Below are positions 10,862 to 21,900 of a DNA stretch of 64,000 nucleotides, piece by piece. The stretch is from Mortierella sp. BCC40632. Its lineage: Eukaryota > Mortierellomycota > Mortierellomycetes > Mortierellales > Mortierellaceae. Each line of letters begins with the position of its first letter. Position 1 is the first letter of the stretch. The translations under genes and the position numbers were made by a program. The notes beneath the pieces were generated by a model. The model did no database searches. It had not been told where the DNA came from and was given only the letters and a program-made list of their open reading frames with translations. Location: contig WAEK01000010.1 of assembly GCA_011634665.1 (NCBI GenBank), positions 826,001 to 890,000 on the forward strand, written 5' to 3'.

Positions 10862-13279
10862 ATGAACAACTTACTCGTTTGATCAACTCGGGGACAAACT
10901 CGACAAACGTTTTGCACAACATACTGTACAGATTCCGGCCAGAACTCTCAAAAAAACACTGTGGTACTTGTCCTTGTAGGTGCGACTGGAGCCGATCTCG
11001 TTGTTGTTTGAAATTGGGGCCTGCACTCTTTGCAAAGTCGTCTACTACCTCCCTGGCTAGACTCATGCCAACAGTCCCTCGCTTTGTTCTGTCTTCATAG
11101 TATAGCAGCATTAAGAGCTGGCGGCAAAAATCCTCCGTATCTAGGATCTGTAACTTTTTTCTGCCATCCTCTTGACTCCCATTCACAGAGTACATGGCTG
11201 CAACAGTCTTGGCAGCAAACCACCGTACGATGTACAGTCCAATTTTTGTCGCCTCCGAGTGGCATTTGGCGAGTGCTAGCACCGTGTCGGCAATATACTT
11301 GGCAGCTCCACTGCGCTCCTCTTTGGTTTTTGAAGGCAACCTCTCCTCCAAAACTGACGCTACTCGCCACAGAATCAGCTCGCGCTTCTGGGTAATACAG
11401 TCAGAAGTTGAGTCCAATGCTTGGTCAATTAGATTGCCAGGCGATACTCTGTTGGATGATCCTGTTCCCATTACGCTTCCTGTTCCTAGAGCCGTTTGAA
11501 CTGCAAGCCTTGATGCCTTTGCTCTCGCCAGCTTTTTGCATTGTCGTTTCGGTGGAGGATCTGGTGGTGCGTTTGCCTTTTTTGCTTCACTTGCTGATGC
11601 TCCTCTCTTGATACCTTGCCTACATTTGGATCAATCGAAAAAATATCAGTTCTCGCATCCTTTATTTTTTAATTACATCAATCCAACCTGCAAAGTCGCA
11701 TACACCTTGCCTTTTGAGAATCTGCTTGTCAGAGTCGAGTCGTTCGCCCACAGGGCACTCTTGTTGTTGTATTTTCAACCCCTTGGCCTTGTCTTTTGTG
11801 TGCTCGATGTTCCCTTGGGCCGTCTCGCCAGCAACACTTGGGTCGGAAACCTCCTCATCCTCTTCCTCATCGTGAGATCTTGGGAAATTTTCGATTAACC
11901 CCATACCTCGAGGTTGAACAAGCTTCAAACTCGGCTTTGTTTGTCCCTTGACCAGTCGTTTCGTAGATCCAGGTCCACGCCATGTCGGCCCAGCGTCTTC
12001 ATTTCGCTGTTCATCAGCAAGCAAAAATGAAAAGGGCGCTCTAGGCAATGGTTCTAAACCTAGATGACATTTTTAAAAGAAAAAAAAAATATTTTACAAG
12101 TACCATTAGATATAAATCCCTGCAGCGTCGTAGGACTAAGGAGTCAAGTATCGAAAAAAAAAAAACTCAGTCTTACTTCGTGCTTTTAGACTTTTCTTGC
12201 CTAATCTGAAAGTTGAGTCTGGAAAGCTCCTCGGGGAATCTCTTTGCGGCAGCCAAGACTAGGTCCAACAGGCTGCTTGTCTCGGAAGGCGTGGCTGGGA
12301 GCTTGAGAGGCGTCTCTTCCGCGTCGAGAAAGATCTTGGCCGCGGCATCAAATTTATGCGGATCTGCATCGTGGCTAGTCGTGTATCCCGCCAGCAGCGC
12401 ACGTGCAGTCCTTTGGCCTGCTGGTGAGCGGTTCCACAGCTTCACAGGAATATTCTGGTTCTTATTGATACCAAATCCTTTGAGGTTGTTACAGTAATCA
12501 TTCCCTGAGGTAATGGCCATCGTCTGCCATACCCCAAAGTCAGGAACCCCTAGTTTCTCTAGGGCGTGGTCGTCGATTGTATAAAGATAGAATGTAGACC
12601 TGTTGTTGTAGCCTTGCCTGAGTACATGGACGTTAGGGATGAACAGCATGTCACTATCAGTGGTCGCGACATAGATCCGTTGGCTGCTCTCCATTGCTTC
12701 GTGTCTAATACAGTTGTCGGCCTCGCCAGAGCAGACGTGAGCATGACGACCAAGAGCAACAAGGTCTTTGGCAAGCCTGTGCCGTGTGTCCATGCTGATC
12801 TCCATTGCACCTCTCCAGGACACCATCATCCTCTTGAACGCCCGGAGTAGGCGTCGGCGCAAGTTGCGCGCCGAGCGAAGGCCGCCTTCCGGGTACTCTT
12901 GTCCAGGCTGGATTGCCGCATTGAATGCGGACAGTGAGCTGGAGCACTGGTGACGGCTATCCTCCTCTCTCTTGGAGCGATATTTCCGGGCGACGGCCTT
13001 TTCGCTGGTGGGGAGTCCGTCGATGTGAATAATCGCATCCTTTGAAAAAACGATATCCAGCTTCTTATTGAGCGCCTTGGCGACCCAACCTGGTTCTTTG
13101 TCTGGCTTCTTGCCTCTTGAAGACGAGCGTGGTGTGTGGAACCAAAATAGAATGGCAAGGATGTAGTGAAAAAACAAGGAGAAGAGGTCGATATGAACAG
13201 ACGGGAACTCTTTCGGATCTACAGAAGATCGTGGGACGCCTGCGTCCGTAACTTTTTTCCAGGCCTGTTTAACTCCCAT
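8991..13279 (-). CDS. XPG/FEN1-like nuclease fused to Fanzor (TnpB-like) RNA-guided nuclease
   Basis: Six exons join in phase: 13279-12177, 12135-12104, 12059-11706, 11614-10875, 10787-9318 and 9233-8991, giving about 1313 residues. The start ATG has a good context (TGACCATGG). Residues 1-271 form an XPG/FEN1 flap nuclease domain: MGVKQAWKK, D31, D87 in HIDG, E186 and D188 in SGEAD, D208 and D210 in TTDSD, D261 in SGNDY, all seven metal-binding acids at FEN1-like spacing. Residues about 280-960 contain no domain I recognise. The C-terminus is Fanzor: TDGYQLRLL, RuvC-I D1046 in GVDPG, AIGDGVF, E1246 in VDEFKTS, a CxxC half of a zinc ribbon, and RuvC-III D1284 in RDVNGA. The other half of the ribbon looks degenerate. 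The product is probably nuclear, cutting DNA under guidance of an RNA, as known for Fanzors; the role of the flap nuclease is unknown. The two shortest introns (41 and 44 bp) are the least certain joins. Confidence 0.75.
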
Positions 13280-13827
13280 GGTCAGAAGTGAATAAAAGTG
13301 AACTTTCGAATGTGTGAGGAAAAGTGCCAGAGAAGTGGATAGAAAGTCGATTACCCTGTAACGAAAAAAACGAAAAAAGAAAAAAGATAAAAGATAAATA
13401 AAAAGATAAAAAAAAGGACGTCGGGAGCTCGAAGTATCAAAGCCAAATTCCGCCCCATCCACTCTCTTGCACTCTCTTACGCATCAGTGTCTATCCCGTG
13501 CTTTAGCGATTCATCAGATACCTCCATCAAAAAAAGTCGTTTGTCCTCTCTCTTTATTAACGGCGACTCTTCAGCCATAGCAAGCAAAGCGAGCGACGGC
13601 TGTTAGCACGGACCACAGGTGTGATCTCAGATGGATGAGTAGACCCATTGGTTCCATGATGGTGCATTCTACCTAATGCCGGCTCGATTCTGATGGTAGA
13701 TGTCAGCACATAGTTTGATCTGCTAGTTTCTGACCAAAGAGAAGGGGGGTTGTGGTTTAAAAGACTTTCGAGAAAAAGGCTGGAAACCTCCAAAATTTCT
13801 AAGCTAGATGGCATTTTTGCCTGTCTA
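13280..13827. other. 5' region of Fanzor element
   Basis: This should hold the promoter and leader of the fusion gene. An 85-codon minus-strand frame at 13557-13814 has no recognised homologue and no clear splice link to the main gene. No TATA box is convincing. Confidence 0.4.
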
Positions 13828-13840
13828 ACGGTTTAAGGGA
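13828..13840 (-). repeat. Right terminal inverted repeat of Fanzor element
   Basis: ACGGTTTAAGGGA followed by TA. It pairs exactly with the left end at 8782-8794. Confidence 0.85.
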
Positions 13841-13842
13841 TA

Positions 13843-14244
13843 CAACATCTCTAGCAACTATAGTAAGACAGTAGCAGGACTAACAACAGTACCAGGTAAT
13901 CTCATCATCAAAACCACTTGCCATTGTGACGAGTTCTAAGGATACCAAATTCTACATGATACAGTGAAAGAGGGGGGAGGGGGGATTATCTGCCAAGTTT
14001 GATACGAGTTCTAAGGATTGATTACTCAAGTCAAAGAACAAGACGGGAGATGGCTACATACCTCGGCGCACAGGAAGGCTCTAGATCGCTGGCGGCAATC
14101 TATCGAGTTGGTGTCTGAGGGGGCATTGGCAGGAGGTTTGTCGACGTCGGATTCGGCATTCCACCTCCTAGGACACCTTGCAATACGGGTACCAAGACAT
14201 GAACATAAACCAGGCTCGTGAGACGCTCAAAGCGAAAATAAGGA

Positions 14245-14323
<79 letters not shown>

Positions 14324-14560
14324 AAGATGATAGAGATTGGTGACGACTACCGTTGCCATTATCATGATCGTATTAATTTTTCTCATTGGAATCTTCTATA
14401 GATGTTCGCAGTAATGGCGCTTCATTTCTCTTTCGGAATGAGTACGCGGTTCACTAAGGATGATAGAATTATATGCGAGTGCTCACCGGTGCGTGAGGAA
14501 GACTACAAAAACTAGCTAGAGCTAACGTGTTGGTTTTGTAATGTATTTTCTTCATTACTC
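13843..14560. other. Intergenic, no gene; contains (GA)n
   Basis: No coding frame was recognised. A (GA)n tract of about 33 units lies at 14254-14319. Confidence 0.5.
14254..14319. repeat. (GA)n microsatellite
   Basis: Uninterrupted GA dinucleotides for about 65 bp. Confidence 0.95.
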
Positions 14561-14677
14561 GGCTCGAGAAGTCTTGCAGTATTGTTGGTGTGATATGACC
14601 GACTCAGCTCAGAAGCTAGGCTCTGACCCAGGTTGTTGCAAGGCTGCATAAATGATTTGCATATTTCGCTTGAAATC
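14560..14677 (-). pseudogene. Channel copy B remnant, tail exon part 1
   Basis: This stretch (GACTCAGCTC, AGAAGCTAGG, GTTGCAAGGCTGCA) matches the end of the coiled-coil exon of the channel family, closest to the copy at 24900-25000. It is cut at the left end of the Harbinger element, and homology resumes on the other side at 17961. Confidence 0.6.
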
Positions 14678-14834
14678 TAATCAGGGGTTTCAAACCTGAG
14701 GTTTTTTCATGTTATTTTCAAATGCGCAGTTCTCAAATAACCGTTTATTTGGCCTCACAAAAGTGTATTTGCGAATGCGCCATCCCTGGAGGTCGTTTTT
14801 GGCAAATAAATTTCCCATTTGTCAACTCTCCCTC

Positions 14835-14873
<39 letters not shown>

Positions 14874-14918
14874 GTACACCTCCTTCTCTTTCTCACACAT
14901 ACACATCGTCAAATCACA

Positions 14919-16202
14919 ATGCCCTTCAAGTCTAGTCGCCAGGAAACTCTCGCTGATATGGATCTCCTTGTAACTCTTTGTTGGCTGAATGATGATGACG
15001 AGCTTGCTCTAGAGGCGGCCGAGGTGTCACATTTGATATCGTCCTACCGATACATTCACCGAGGCCCAAAGCGATGTCGGGTCTCATATTACTTTTCTAC
15101 AGAGTTTTCTGAGCAGTCTGATAAAGACTTTCGTGCAATGTTCAGGACAACGAAGGAGGGCTTTCGGGGTGTCTTGGATCTCATCAAAGCCAATCCGATT
15201 TTTTTTAACAATTCGACATGTCCTCAAGCCGACCCTGCTATTCAACTTGCGGTTACTCTGGCAAGACTTGGAGGCTATGGAAATGCCGGAAGTGTTTCCA
15301 AAATCCAATCTCATTTTCAACTTGGGGCTGGGTCTGTTAATGTCTTCACCAAACGTGTGATCACGGCGCTCCTTGATGTACATGCGGATTGGATTTCGTG
15401 GCCGAACCGTAGTCGTCGAACAGAGATAGGACACGTCATGCGTGAAGAAGGCTTCCCTGGATGTGTCGGTTTCATCGACGGGACAACAATCAGTTTATCC
15501 CAAAAACCAGCTCGCGATGGCGAGGTATACTACGATAGAAAAAAACGGTAAGCGCATGTAACAGGCTTCGAAACAACACTTTGGTGATTGACAACTTACC
15601 TACTCGAGTAAATCAGATATTCTGTTACCATGCAGGTTGTCTGTGATGTTGACAAACGGATAATAGGCTACCATGTTGGCTACCCTGGATCATGCGCTGA
15701 CTCCACAGTGTTCAAGAAGATGGCGCTTTACAAAAATCCGAAATCTTACTTCTCACCAGGAGAGTATCTCCTTGCTGATTCTGCGTACGCTGTGTCCCAT
15801 GCATGCATCCCACCGTACAAAGCACCTGCCGCGAACTTGCCAGAGAATGCCAACTTCAATTACTGCCATTCCAAGTCTCGGGTCCGAGTCGAGCATTGTA
15901 TTGGCATCCTCAAGTCTCGCTGGTTCTCATTAAGGGAGATAAGGCAACAGCTGCGATCAAAGAAAGAGATGAACATTGCCACAAGTTGGGTTGCGGCATG
16001 TTGTATTCTTCACAACATGCTGGCAAACCTCGGTGACGCTTGGTCAGACATGTATTTGTCCGAAGGGGATGAAGTCGAACAGATGCCTCCAGACAGCACG
16101 TCTATTGCAGCAGCTGTGACCTTTCGAGAGACTTTGAAAAAGGTTACCATTGAAACAAATTTAAATCGAGGAGTTCTACCCATTGGCCAGAAATCCTTTT
16201 AG
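14919..16202 (+). CDS. PIF/Harbinger transposase (DDE_Tnp_4)
   Basis: Two exons, 14919-15547 and 15617-16202, joined by a 69-bp GT-AG intron inside the codon after DRKK, encode 404 residues. It catalyses cut-and-paste transposition in the nucleus. Visible hallmarks are GFIDGTTI (first catalytic Asp), YPGSCADSTVF, LLADSAYAV (second Asp) and RVRVEHCIGILKSRWF (Glu), followed by CCILHNML, all in the expected order and at full family length. There are no stops or frameshifts, so it may be active. The start chosen is the ATG at 14919, just after a long poly-T tract; an ATG further up would only add homopolymer-derived Phe. Its 3' end overlaps the convergent accessory gene by 27 bp. Confidence 0.9.
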
Positions 16203-17742
16203 ATAATCTATCAGCTCTTTGGTTTTCTCAATATCTTGCCCTTGTTTCAAAACCTGTCCCACGAGCTCGTATTTGAGCTTCTTTTCCTCCAATGCAAGTC
16301 TCTTCTCTTCTAATTCAAACTTCTTATCCTCGTTCTTCGTTTGATGTTCATACTTTTTCTCTTCCAATGCAATCTTTCTCTCCTCGCCTTCCGCATCTCG
16401 TTCATGCTTCTTTTCTTCCAGCGCCAATCTCTTTTCCTCGATCTCCGCTTGTTGTTTGGTAACCGAGTGAATCTTTTCGGCCCTGTCATACTCAAACTTA
16501 AGCTTTGCCTTTTCAGTCTCGCTCCTCATCTTCTCTGAAGATTCCATCGCCTCTAGTTTCTTGACTTCTAGTGCTTCTAGCTCTATTGTAAGCTTTGTCA
16601 GTGAAAGGTTGAATGTGCGTGAATATCCAATACCACAAAAGATCTAGAGCAACTTACTCTCTGACCTAAGCGCATTCGACTCGAGAATAGCTGAGGCAAC
16701 GGTAGATCTCTGAGACAGGGAATTGGACGAGCCAAGACTTGGAGGTTTCTTTCGTCCATTATTGCTTTTCTTTTGCTTCTTAGTAGCCCTTTGACTGGCA
16801 ATTTGATTCTGCAACTGAGATGGTGGAGGATCATCAAGAACCTCTAAGTCGATATCCGGATTGAGATCTAGCGCTGCAGGCTCTTCCACATCATTGGCAG
16901 GTAGTGCATTGGCCGTGTGCTCTTCTACATCAAGGTTCTCCACATGTGCCGTCCACTCCTCCACAAAACTATATTCATCCTCCTCATCTGCATCCTGAAT
17001 GAGACGTCGCTCCTTGTAGCGGACAATAGAACGGCTCGAGCCTTGGTTTTCTAGATCTTGGGGTTCGTTCTCATCGTCGCGATCGCTGTTCTCAGCAGCA
17101 CTAGTCTCTGAAACGTGACTCGAAATATCTTCATCGGACAGATGGTAGTGGGAGCTGGTGTCATCCAGCCGGGGCACTTGGGTAAAGGAGTCAACCTCGT
17201 CCAAAGGCGTAACATCAGCTCGCATTCCGAATGACTTGTCCATTCTCTCGAAGCATAGGCAGTTTTTTTCGAGCTTACTAAAGATTCCTCTCAATTCCTC
17301 TCAATTGATCTTCAGTTGTGACTCCAAATCCTGTTGTCTTGGACAGTTCCTTCCATTTTTTGTACACCCTTCGGTGTCGCTCAAATCGTTCCTTGAGGGA
17401 TCTTCCATTGAGGTTTAGTCGTCCTTTATTCTTTTTGTTGATGACCGTGGCCAAGGTGTCGTAAGCCTTATTAGAAGTCCGAAGTGGCAGGCCGATGGTG
17501 GTCTGTTGTGCTCCATAGACAGAAATAAAATTAGGCTTGTGCTCGAGCCAGTTAAGGATAGCCTCCAGCTCATCTCTATTCAACCGTGCTTTGCTCTTTG
17601 AAGCCTGTCTATCCACCTTTCGCTTGGTGTTGCTGTTAGAAGGGAGTGGGGAAGTTGCTGAAGGAGACTCATTGGCTTCGCTGGATGGTAGTGTTGCAGT
17701 GTTAGTCGATGCAGTGTTAGTCGATGCAGTGGTCTCATTCAT
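16176..17742 (-). pseudogene. Harbinger accessory DNA-binding protein gene, frameshifted
   Basis: Exon blocks run 17742-16658 (interrupted) and 16582-16176, with an intron at 16583-16657. The N-terminus is Ser/Thr-rich with a KRKVDRQ basic patch. Then comes a trihelix/Myb-like region (LNRDELEAILNWLEHKP to FERHRRVYKKW), an acidic middle, and a long charged coiled coil with repeated EEKRLALEEKK segments. Harbinger elements usually encode such a partner that helps the transposase bind DNA and enter the nucleus. A 10-bp tandem duplication (ATTCCTCTCA twice on the plus strand, 17284-17303) shifts the frame. Removing one unit on paper would restore DQLRGIFSKLEKN, so the copy looks recently disabled. 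Confidence 0.7.
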
Positions 17743-17960
17743 TGCAGATTAGCTGAGGAGAGGAAATGAGGATGGAGTGTGAGCAAGAAAGCGAATAGGG
17801 GTGGGAAAACGAGAGGGAGAGTGAAATAACCCACTGGTCATTTCAAATACGCAGGTTTGAAACGTCGCATTTCGAAATAAACTTTGTGCATTTGCATCTG
17901 ACGAAATCTACAAACGGATGTTATTTGAAAAATTCAAGGACCAGGTTTGAAACCCCCTAA

Positions 17961-20935
17961 TGTCCTCCTTGAACGCACTGATCTGGAGCTCTTGTCGATC
18001 GAGCTGTTCTAAAAGAGCCAGCTGACTTCCATCTTTGACGGGGCTCATAGTTTTACCCGTAGTCTTTACTTTTGAAGCCAGCGGTTCAGGTGAGCCATGT
18101 CGGTCGCCTTGGAGGAAAGAGTGTCTTGACCATTGTTAAGTAAGACTTCTTCTTCCCTTTCAGCGACTCTTCTCCAGTACAGCCTCATTTCGTAAGGAGT
18201 TGCTGTGAAATATATCATCTCGGGGAGCTAGTCAAATGTCTCACGAGAGCCTTTTTTTTTTTTTTTTTTTTTTTTTTTCAGGTTTGGTTGGGGCCGCTGA
18301 AGGTTTTCTCACTCTTCTCGGTTCTACTCATCCCCTCCTCCAATAGGACTCTGGGTATCACTTACCAGGGATGTGGTATGACATGTTCTCGAGCCACACC
18401 TGTCGTCAAGAGTCGTCAGCCTTGACAAAGGCACTGTTGATCAGAGCTATCGTAAGACAAAAGACACAGCCATCAGGGTCTATTAGTCACCTATCCCGGC
18501 CTGATGCATAGTCTGCTAAGTCACCACTTAGAACCAAAGACCGCAACAACAAAGAGTTTACTCTACACATCCACATGGACTCACCAATCAACAGATTGAG
18601 CGTCAGGATCGACAAGAATGTAAATAAGCAACAAGAGCGGTCCCTTCTTGTATGATCCTTTAGCACCTCCTATGCCATCTTCGAACATGTCGCTGGTCAG
18701 GGGATCGTACCGCCCTCCCTACAATCAGTAATGACAGTTGTGGTTAGAGACTAAGAGAGTTGCTAGTAAATGAATTTGATCCGACTACGAAAAGTAAACA
18801 GCATTGTCACTTCAGCCCTATGCACAGGTGTCAAGATCTCACCTTCATCAGGTACTCATTACTGATGGCTCCAATAAAGTTCTCCAGGAGATTAATGCCA
18901 TCTGGTCCACCTTTAACACTCACACCGCCATGCACAATATGAACAATGGCGATGGTGGAGAAGAGCATGCTGGCTGCAAGCACCATGAAGAACACCTTGA
19001 TCTCTTGAAGGATTCCAAACACAATCGTGATGTAATTGCACACCGTCTAGCTCACTCAGAGCTCAGCCGGCTATGAGGATGTGTTGTGAGACTGTTTAGC
19101 GACCATAACATATTCATGATGTTTGCCGATTTGCCGCTCAGCTACCTTTTGTTACCTTGCCGTTCTCCGATACACTTACCAGGTGGAGGAACACAAACAC
19201 AAAACTTTAAGTAAAGTCAGATGTCACGGGGCTTGCGGATCTTGGTTCACATTGTTGAAACCCTGATGGATACTCGTGGCGAGAGGGTAGGAGTAAGTGA
19301 CTAGATCGAGTATGTTGTAAGGAGATCTAACACATTGAAGTGAACTGAGCCTTCAGGTTAGGCTATCTCAGTTCGCAATGCACAACATGCAACTGCCGTC
19401 GCACAAGGAATACAGTGGCAAACATACCGGAACTACAGAGATCAGAACCTCTGGACAACCAATGGCTTCTGTCTGAGACATTTTGTCCCTTTCCTGAGAT
19501 CAACAGCTTCGTTCTTGAGATCCACCGACTCATCCTTTTTGTATCCCTTCCATAAGCGCCGCTCTTCTCTTTCACCTCCTCTCTCTCCTTCTTTCCTTCT
19601 TCTTTTCCTCTTCATTTTCTTCCTTTCCTCCTCCTTGGTCTCTGTGTAAAGATGATATCAACATTCTCGCCATTGAAGAAACTCGAGTCAAAGGAATGCG
19701 CACGAGAGGAAAGCGATTGCTGAGAATACTCCAAGGAATGGGCCACCCTCTTTCTTAGCGTAGACCTACATTAGAGTATCACTTAAAATGGGGAGAGAGT
19801 ACACGCACTGTGCCGCAAATCGAACCATCCACACAGCATACACGGATGAGCTCCCAGAAGTAGAAGAATCCCAACAAATGTTAGAACAGTTGGGCCTCTC
19901 TAACGTTCCAACTGTGCTCTCAACTCATGAGACATGAGCTGACATCCGACTTCAACACATATCACTTGTACTGGATCGCAGCTTCCATGACTGGATTTTC
20001 AAGGATATCAAGGCCGTAGAAACGAGGTCGAATATAACCATGACTGAAAGGGTTCATGGTGAACGGGGTGCTGTGGTAGAGAGCCTGTATCTATGTTGTC
20101 TTCTGGGGTGAGTAGTGAAATGGAAATTCGTTACATGAAGCATGTGCCAATGGAGCAAAGGACCAGAGGAGATTGATATGGGCAACAAACACATCATCTC
20201 TAAAGTCGTCGTTGATTGGATCAGGCTCTTTATTGGAGCTCCGTAGTTAGGGATTGGATTCTGGCACTCGTAAATCTGCCGATCATCCGAAGTCTAGAAC
20301 CAACAGAGCGCTGGAGGGTGCACAATCTTGTGATTGTCGGGAATGAAATCTCGCTTATAGTTTAGGAGTAGGCAAACCCTCTTGTGATCCGGAGTGCTAG
20401 ATCAGGGTGCCTAGACGTGAGGTCATCCATGTATTCGAGCAAGCGCACAATGCAAGGTGATTTTTCTGGGCAGTCTCACCCTGTTGAAACAGTACTTGGT
20501 GAGGATGTGAGCAATCCTGAGTGCTTCCGGATTAGTCTTGACCCTGTCAAGAATGATCCCCACAAGGTTGGACCCTTTTGGGTGGGCTCTCAAAGAGATC
20601 TGACAGTTTAAGTTTTGTTTGAGCTTTCTAGAAATGGTTTCTCTAGGATCTGCTCAAATCTGTAGCTCTGGGTGTTACTTTGCTGTATGGTCGCAAGTAG
20701 TTGACGAGCTTTGGATAAAGTGAGGATTGAAGTGACACACCTGCAGCAAATGCAGACAGTCGATAGTGCAGCAAACTGCAGTCAATTCAGTGACGAAAAC
20801 AAGGACGCAGTGAGATAAGTTGACCAGTGTATTTGGAGCTAGCTCGACGGGCCAATGTTGTTGGTAACGATGAAGGATGGGGATTGTGACTTCATACAGA
20901 TAGCGAAAGAACATGAGTGAATTGAGAATTTTTTT
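17961..20935 (-). pseudogene. Channel copy B, decayed C-terminal two thirds
   Basis: Homology to the full channels runs through the tail exon (to about 18255), the post-S6 exon (18370-18450), S6 (18590-18720), the S4-S5 and pore exon (18840-19070, still largely open with MVLAASMLFSTIAIVHIVHG), the S3 exon (19185-19330), the S1-S2 exon (19430-19860) and part of the large propeller exon (19950-20935). Stops and small indels are scattered throughout. The 5' remainder of the large exon is missing, and the GTPase locus occupies the gap. N-terminal exon remnants resume at about 23090. Confidence 0.75.
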
Positions 20936-21756
20936 AACTTCTGAGATGCCCTCCTACTTCGCCATTTCGTTTTCTGTGTTTATCGGTTACCAATTAAAAG
21001 TACACTTTTGGTTTGTCAATTTCGATATTCTGACCGTGGTCCCACAAAGGATTCGGGATACCTGACGTCTAATTAGTCGAACGTACCTTGACACTGTCCC
21101 TTTGTCTCACTGATTTCCTAAATGCCACCTTGCTATGTTGCCTCACTAGTGTGGTTCTATCGTGCTGATAGCTTTGATGTCGAGTTAATGGCATCAAAGG
21201 CGGAATGTGAGGGTGAGGGCAGAGGCGAAGGTGAAGGCGACTTCCATTTGTGCGTACAAATATTTAATTGATCTGTCTCCCACTCTCACCCAAAGGGTTG
21301 TAACGAGTCTCCATCTCTTCTGTCCTTGAAACTACAAGATCAAATCTCCATCTCCACCTTCCTTGGAATCACAAGGATGAATCTTAATCCCCCATTTCTC
21401 GACTCCACGTCTCAATCATGAATATTAATCGAGCCATTTTTTGTTAACAAAAGGACATGTCAACCTTCCTCTCTTTCCTTGTAAACATAAGGACAGCCTC
21501 TTTCACTTCGTGATCATAGACATAGCAATGCACCACAACATAGTACAACACAGCATGGCACAAAACACGTCTATCATCCGATTTGCCTGACCGCGGACAC
21601 ATCCTTGCTTGCGATTGGTTCACTTCAAGGAAAGAAAAAGCTGTTTTAGATTTGTCAACATTGTGTGTTGATTACACCGAGCCTGCATGTTGCATGTCAT
21701 GACTTCCTGTATCTCTACTCTTGGCCTTAGGCCTGTTTATCTGCGATAAAAACCCT
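20936..21756. other. Intergenic 5' of GTPase gene
   Basis: No gene is seen. The stretch contains short GAGGGTGAGGGC-like direct repeats near 21208-21240 and leads into the GTPase promoter. Confidence 0.4.
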
Positions 21757-21763
21757 TATATAG
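21757..21763 (+). promoter_or_regulatory. TATA box of GTPase gene
   Basis: TATATAG lies about 145 bp upstream of the ATG at 21901, a plausible core promoter for a transcript starting near 21790. It is the clearest TATA element in the window. Confidence 0.5.
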
Positions 21764-21900
21764 CTCAGTCGAGGCATTTCACGAACATTAATTCTCAGCG
21801 CCACTTTCCTTTCATCCTTTGGAGCATTTTACATCTATTCACCTGTGCCCCAGTCCTACACAATTCTCTTATATCAGCCCTATTAATATAGCAGGTTACA

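Larger units (their letters stand above)
8782..13840. mobile_element. 5.06-kb Fanzor DNA element with TIRs and TA duplication
   Basis: The left end reads TCCCTTAAACCGT (8782-8794) and the right end ACGGTTTAAGGGA (13828-13840), a perfect 13-bp inverted pair. Further in, both ends share AGGCAAA followed by TGCC in inverted orientation. The dinucleotide TA stands directly outside each end (8780-8781 and 13841-13842), as expected for a TA target-site duplication of Tc1/mariner type. The only recognisable gene inside is the XPG-Fanzor fusion; there is no DDE transposase. The ends and length are read directly; mobilisation by a mariner-like transposase acting in trans is inference. Confidence 0.8.
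14681..17957. mobile_element. PIF/Harbinger DNA transposon
   Basis: The ends carry the inverted pair GGGGTTTCAAACCTG (14684-14698) and CAGGTTTGAAACCCC (17942-17956), with less exact similarity continuing inward (TTATTT...CAAAT). TAA flanks both sides (14678-14680 and 17958-17960), matching the TWA target preference of Harbinger elements; the outermost two or three bases of the left end are not matched on the right. It carries two convergent genes, a DDE transposase and a coiled-coil accessory protein, as is typical of the superfamily. It disrupts a dead channel gene. Confidence 0.85.
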
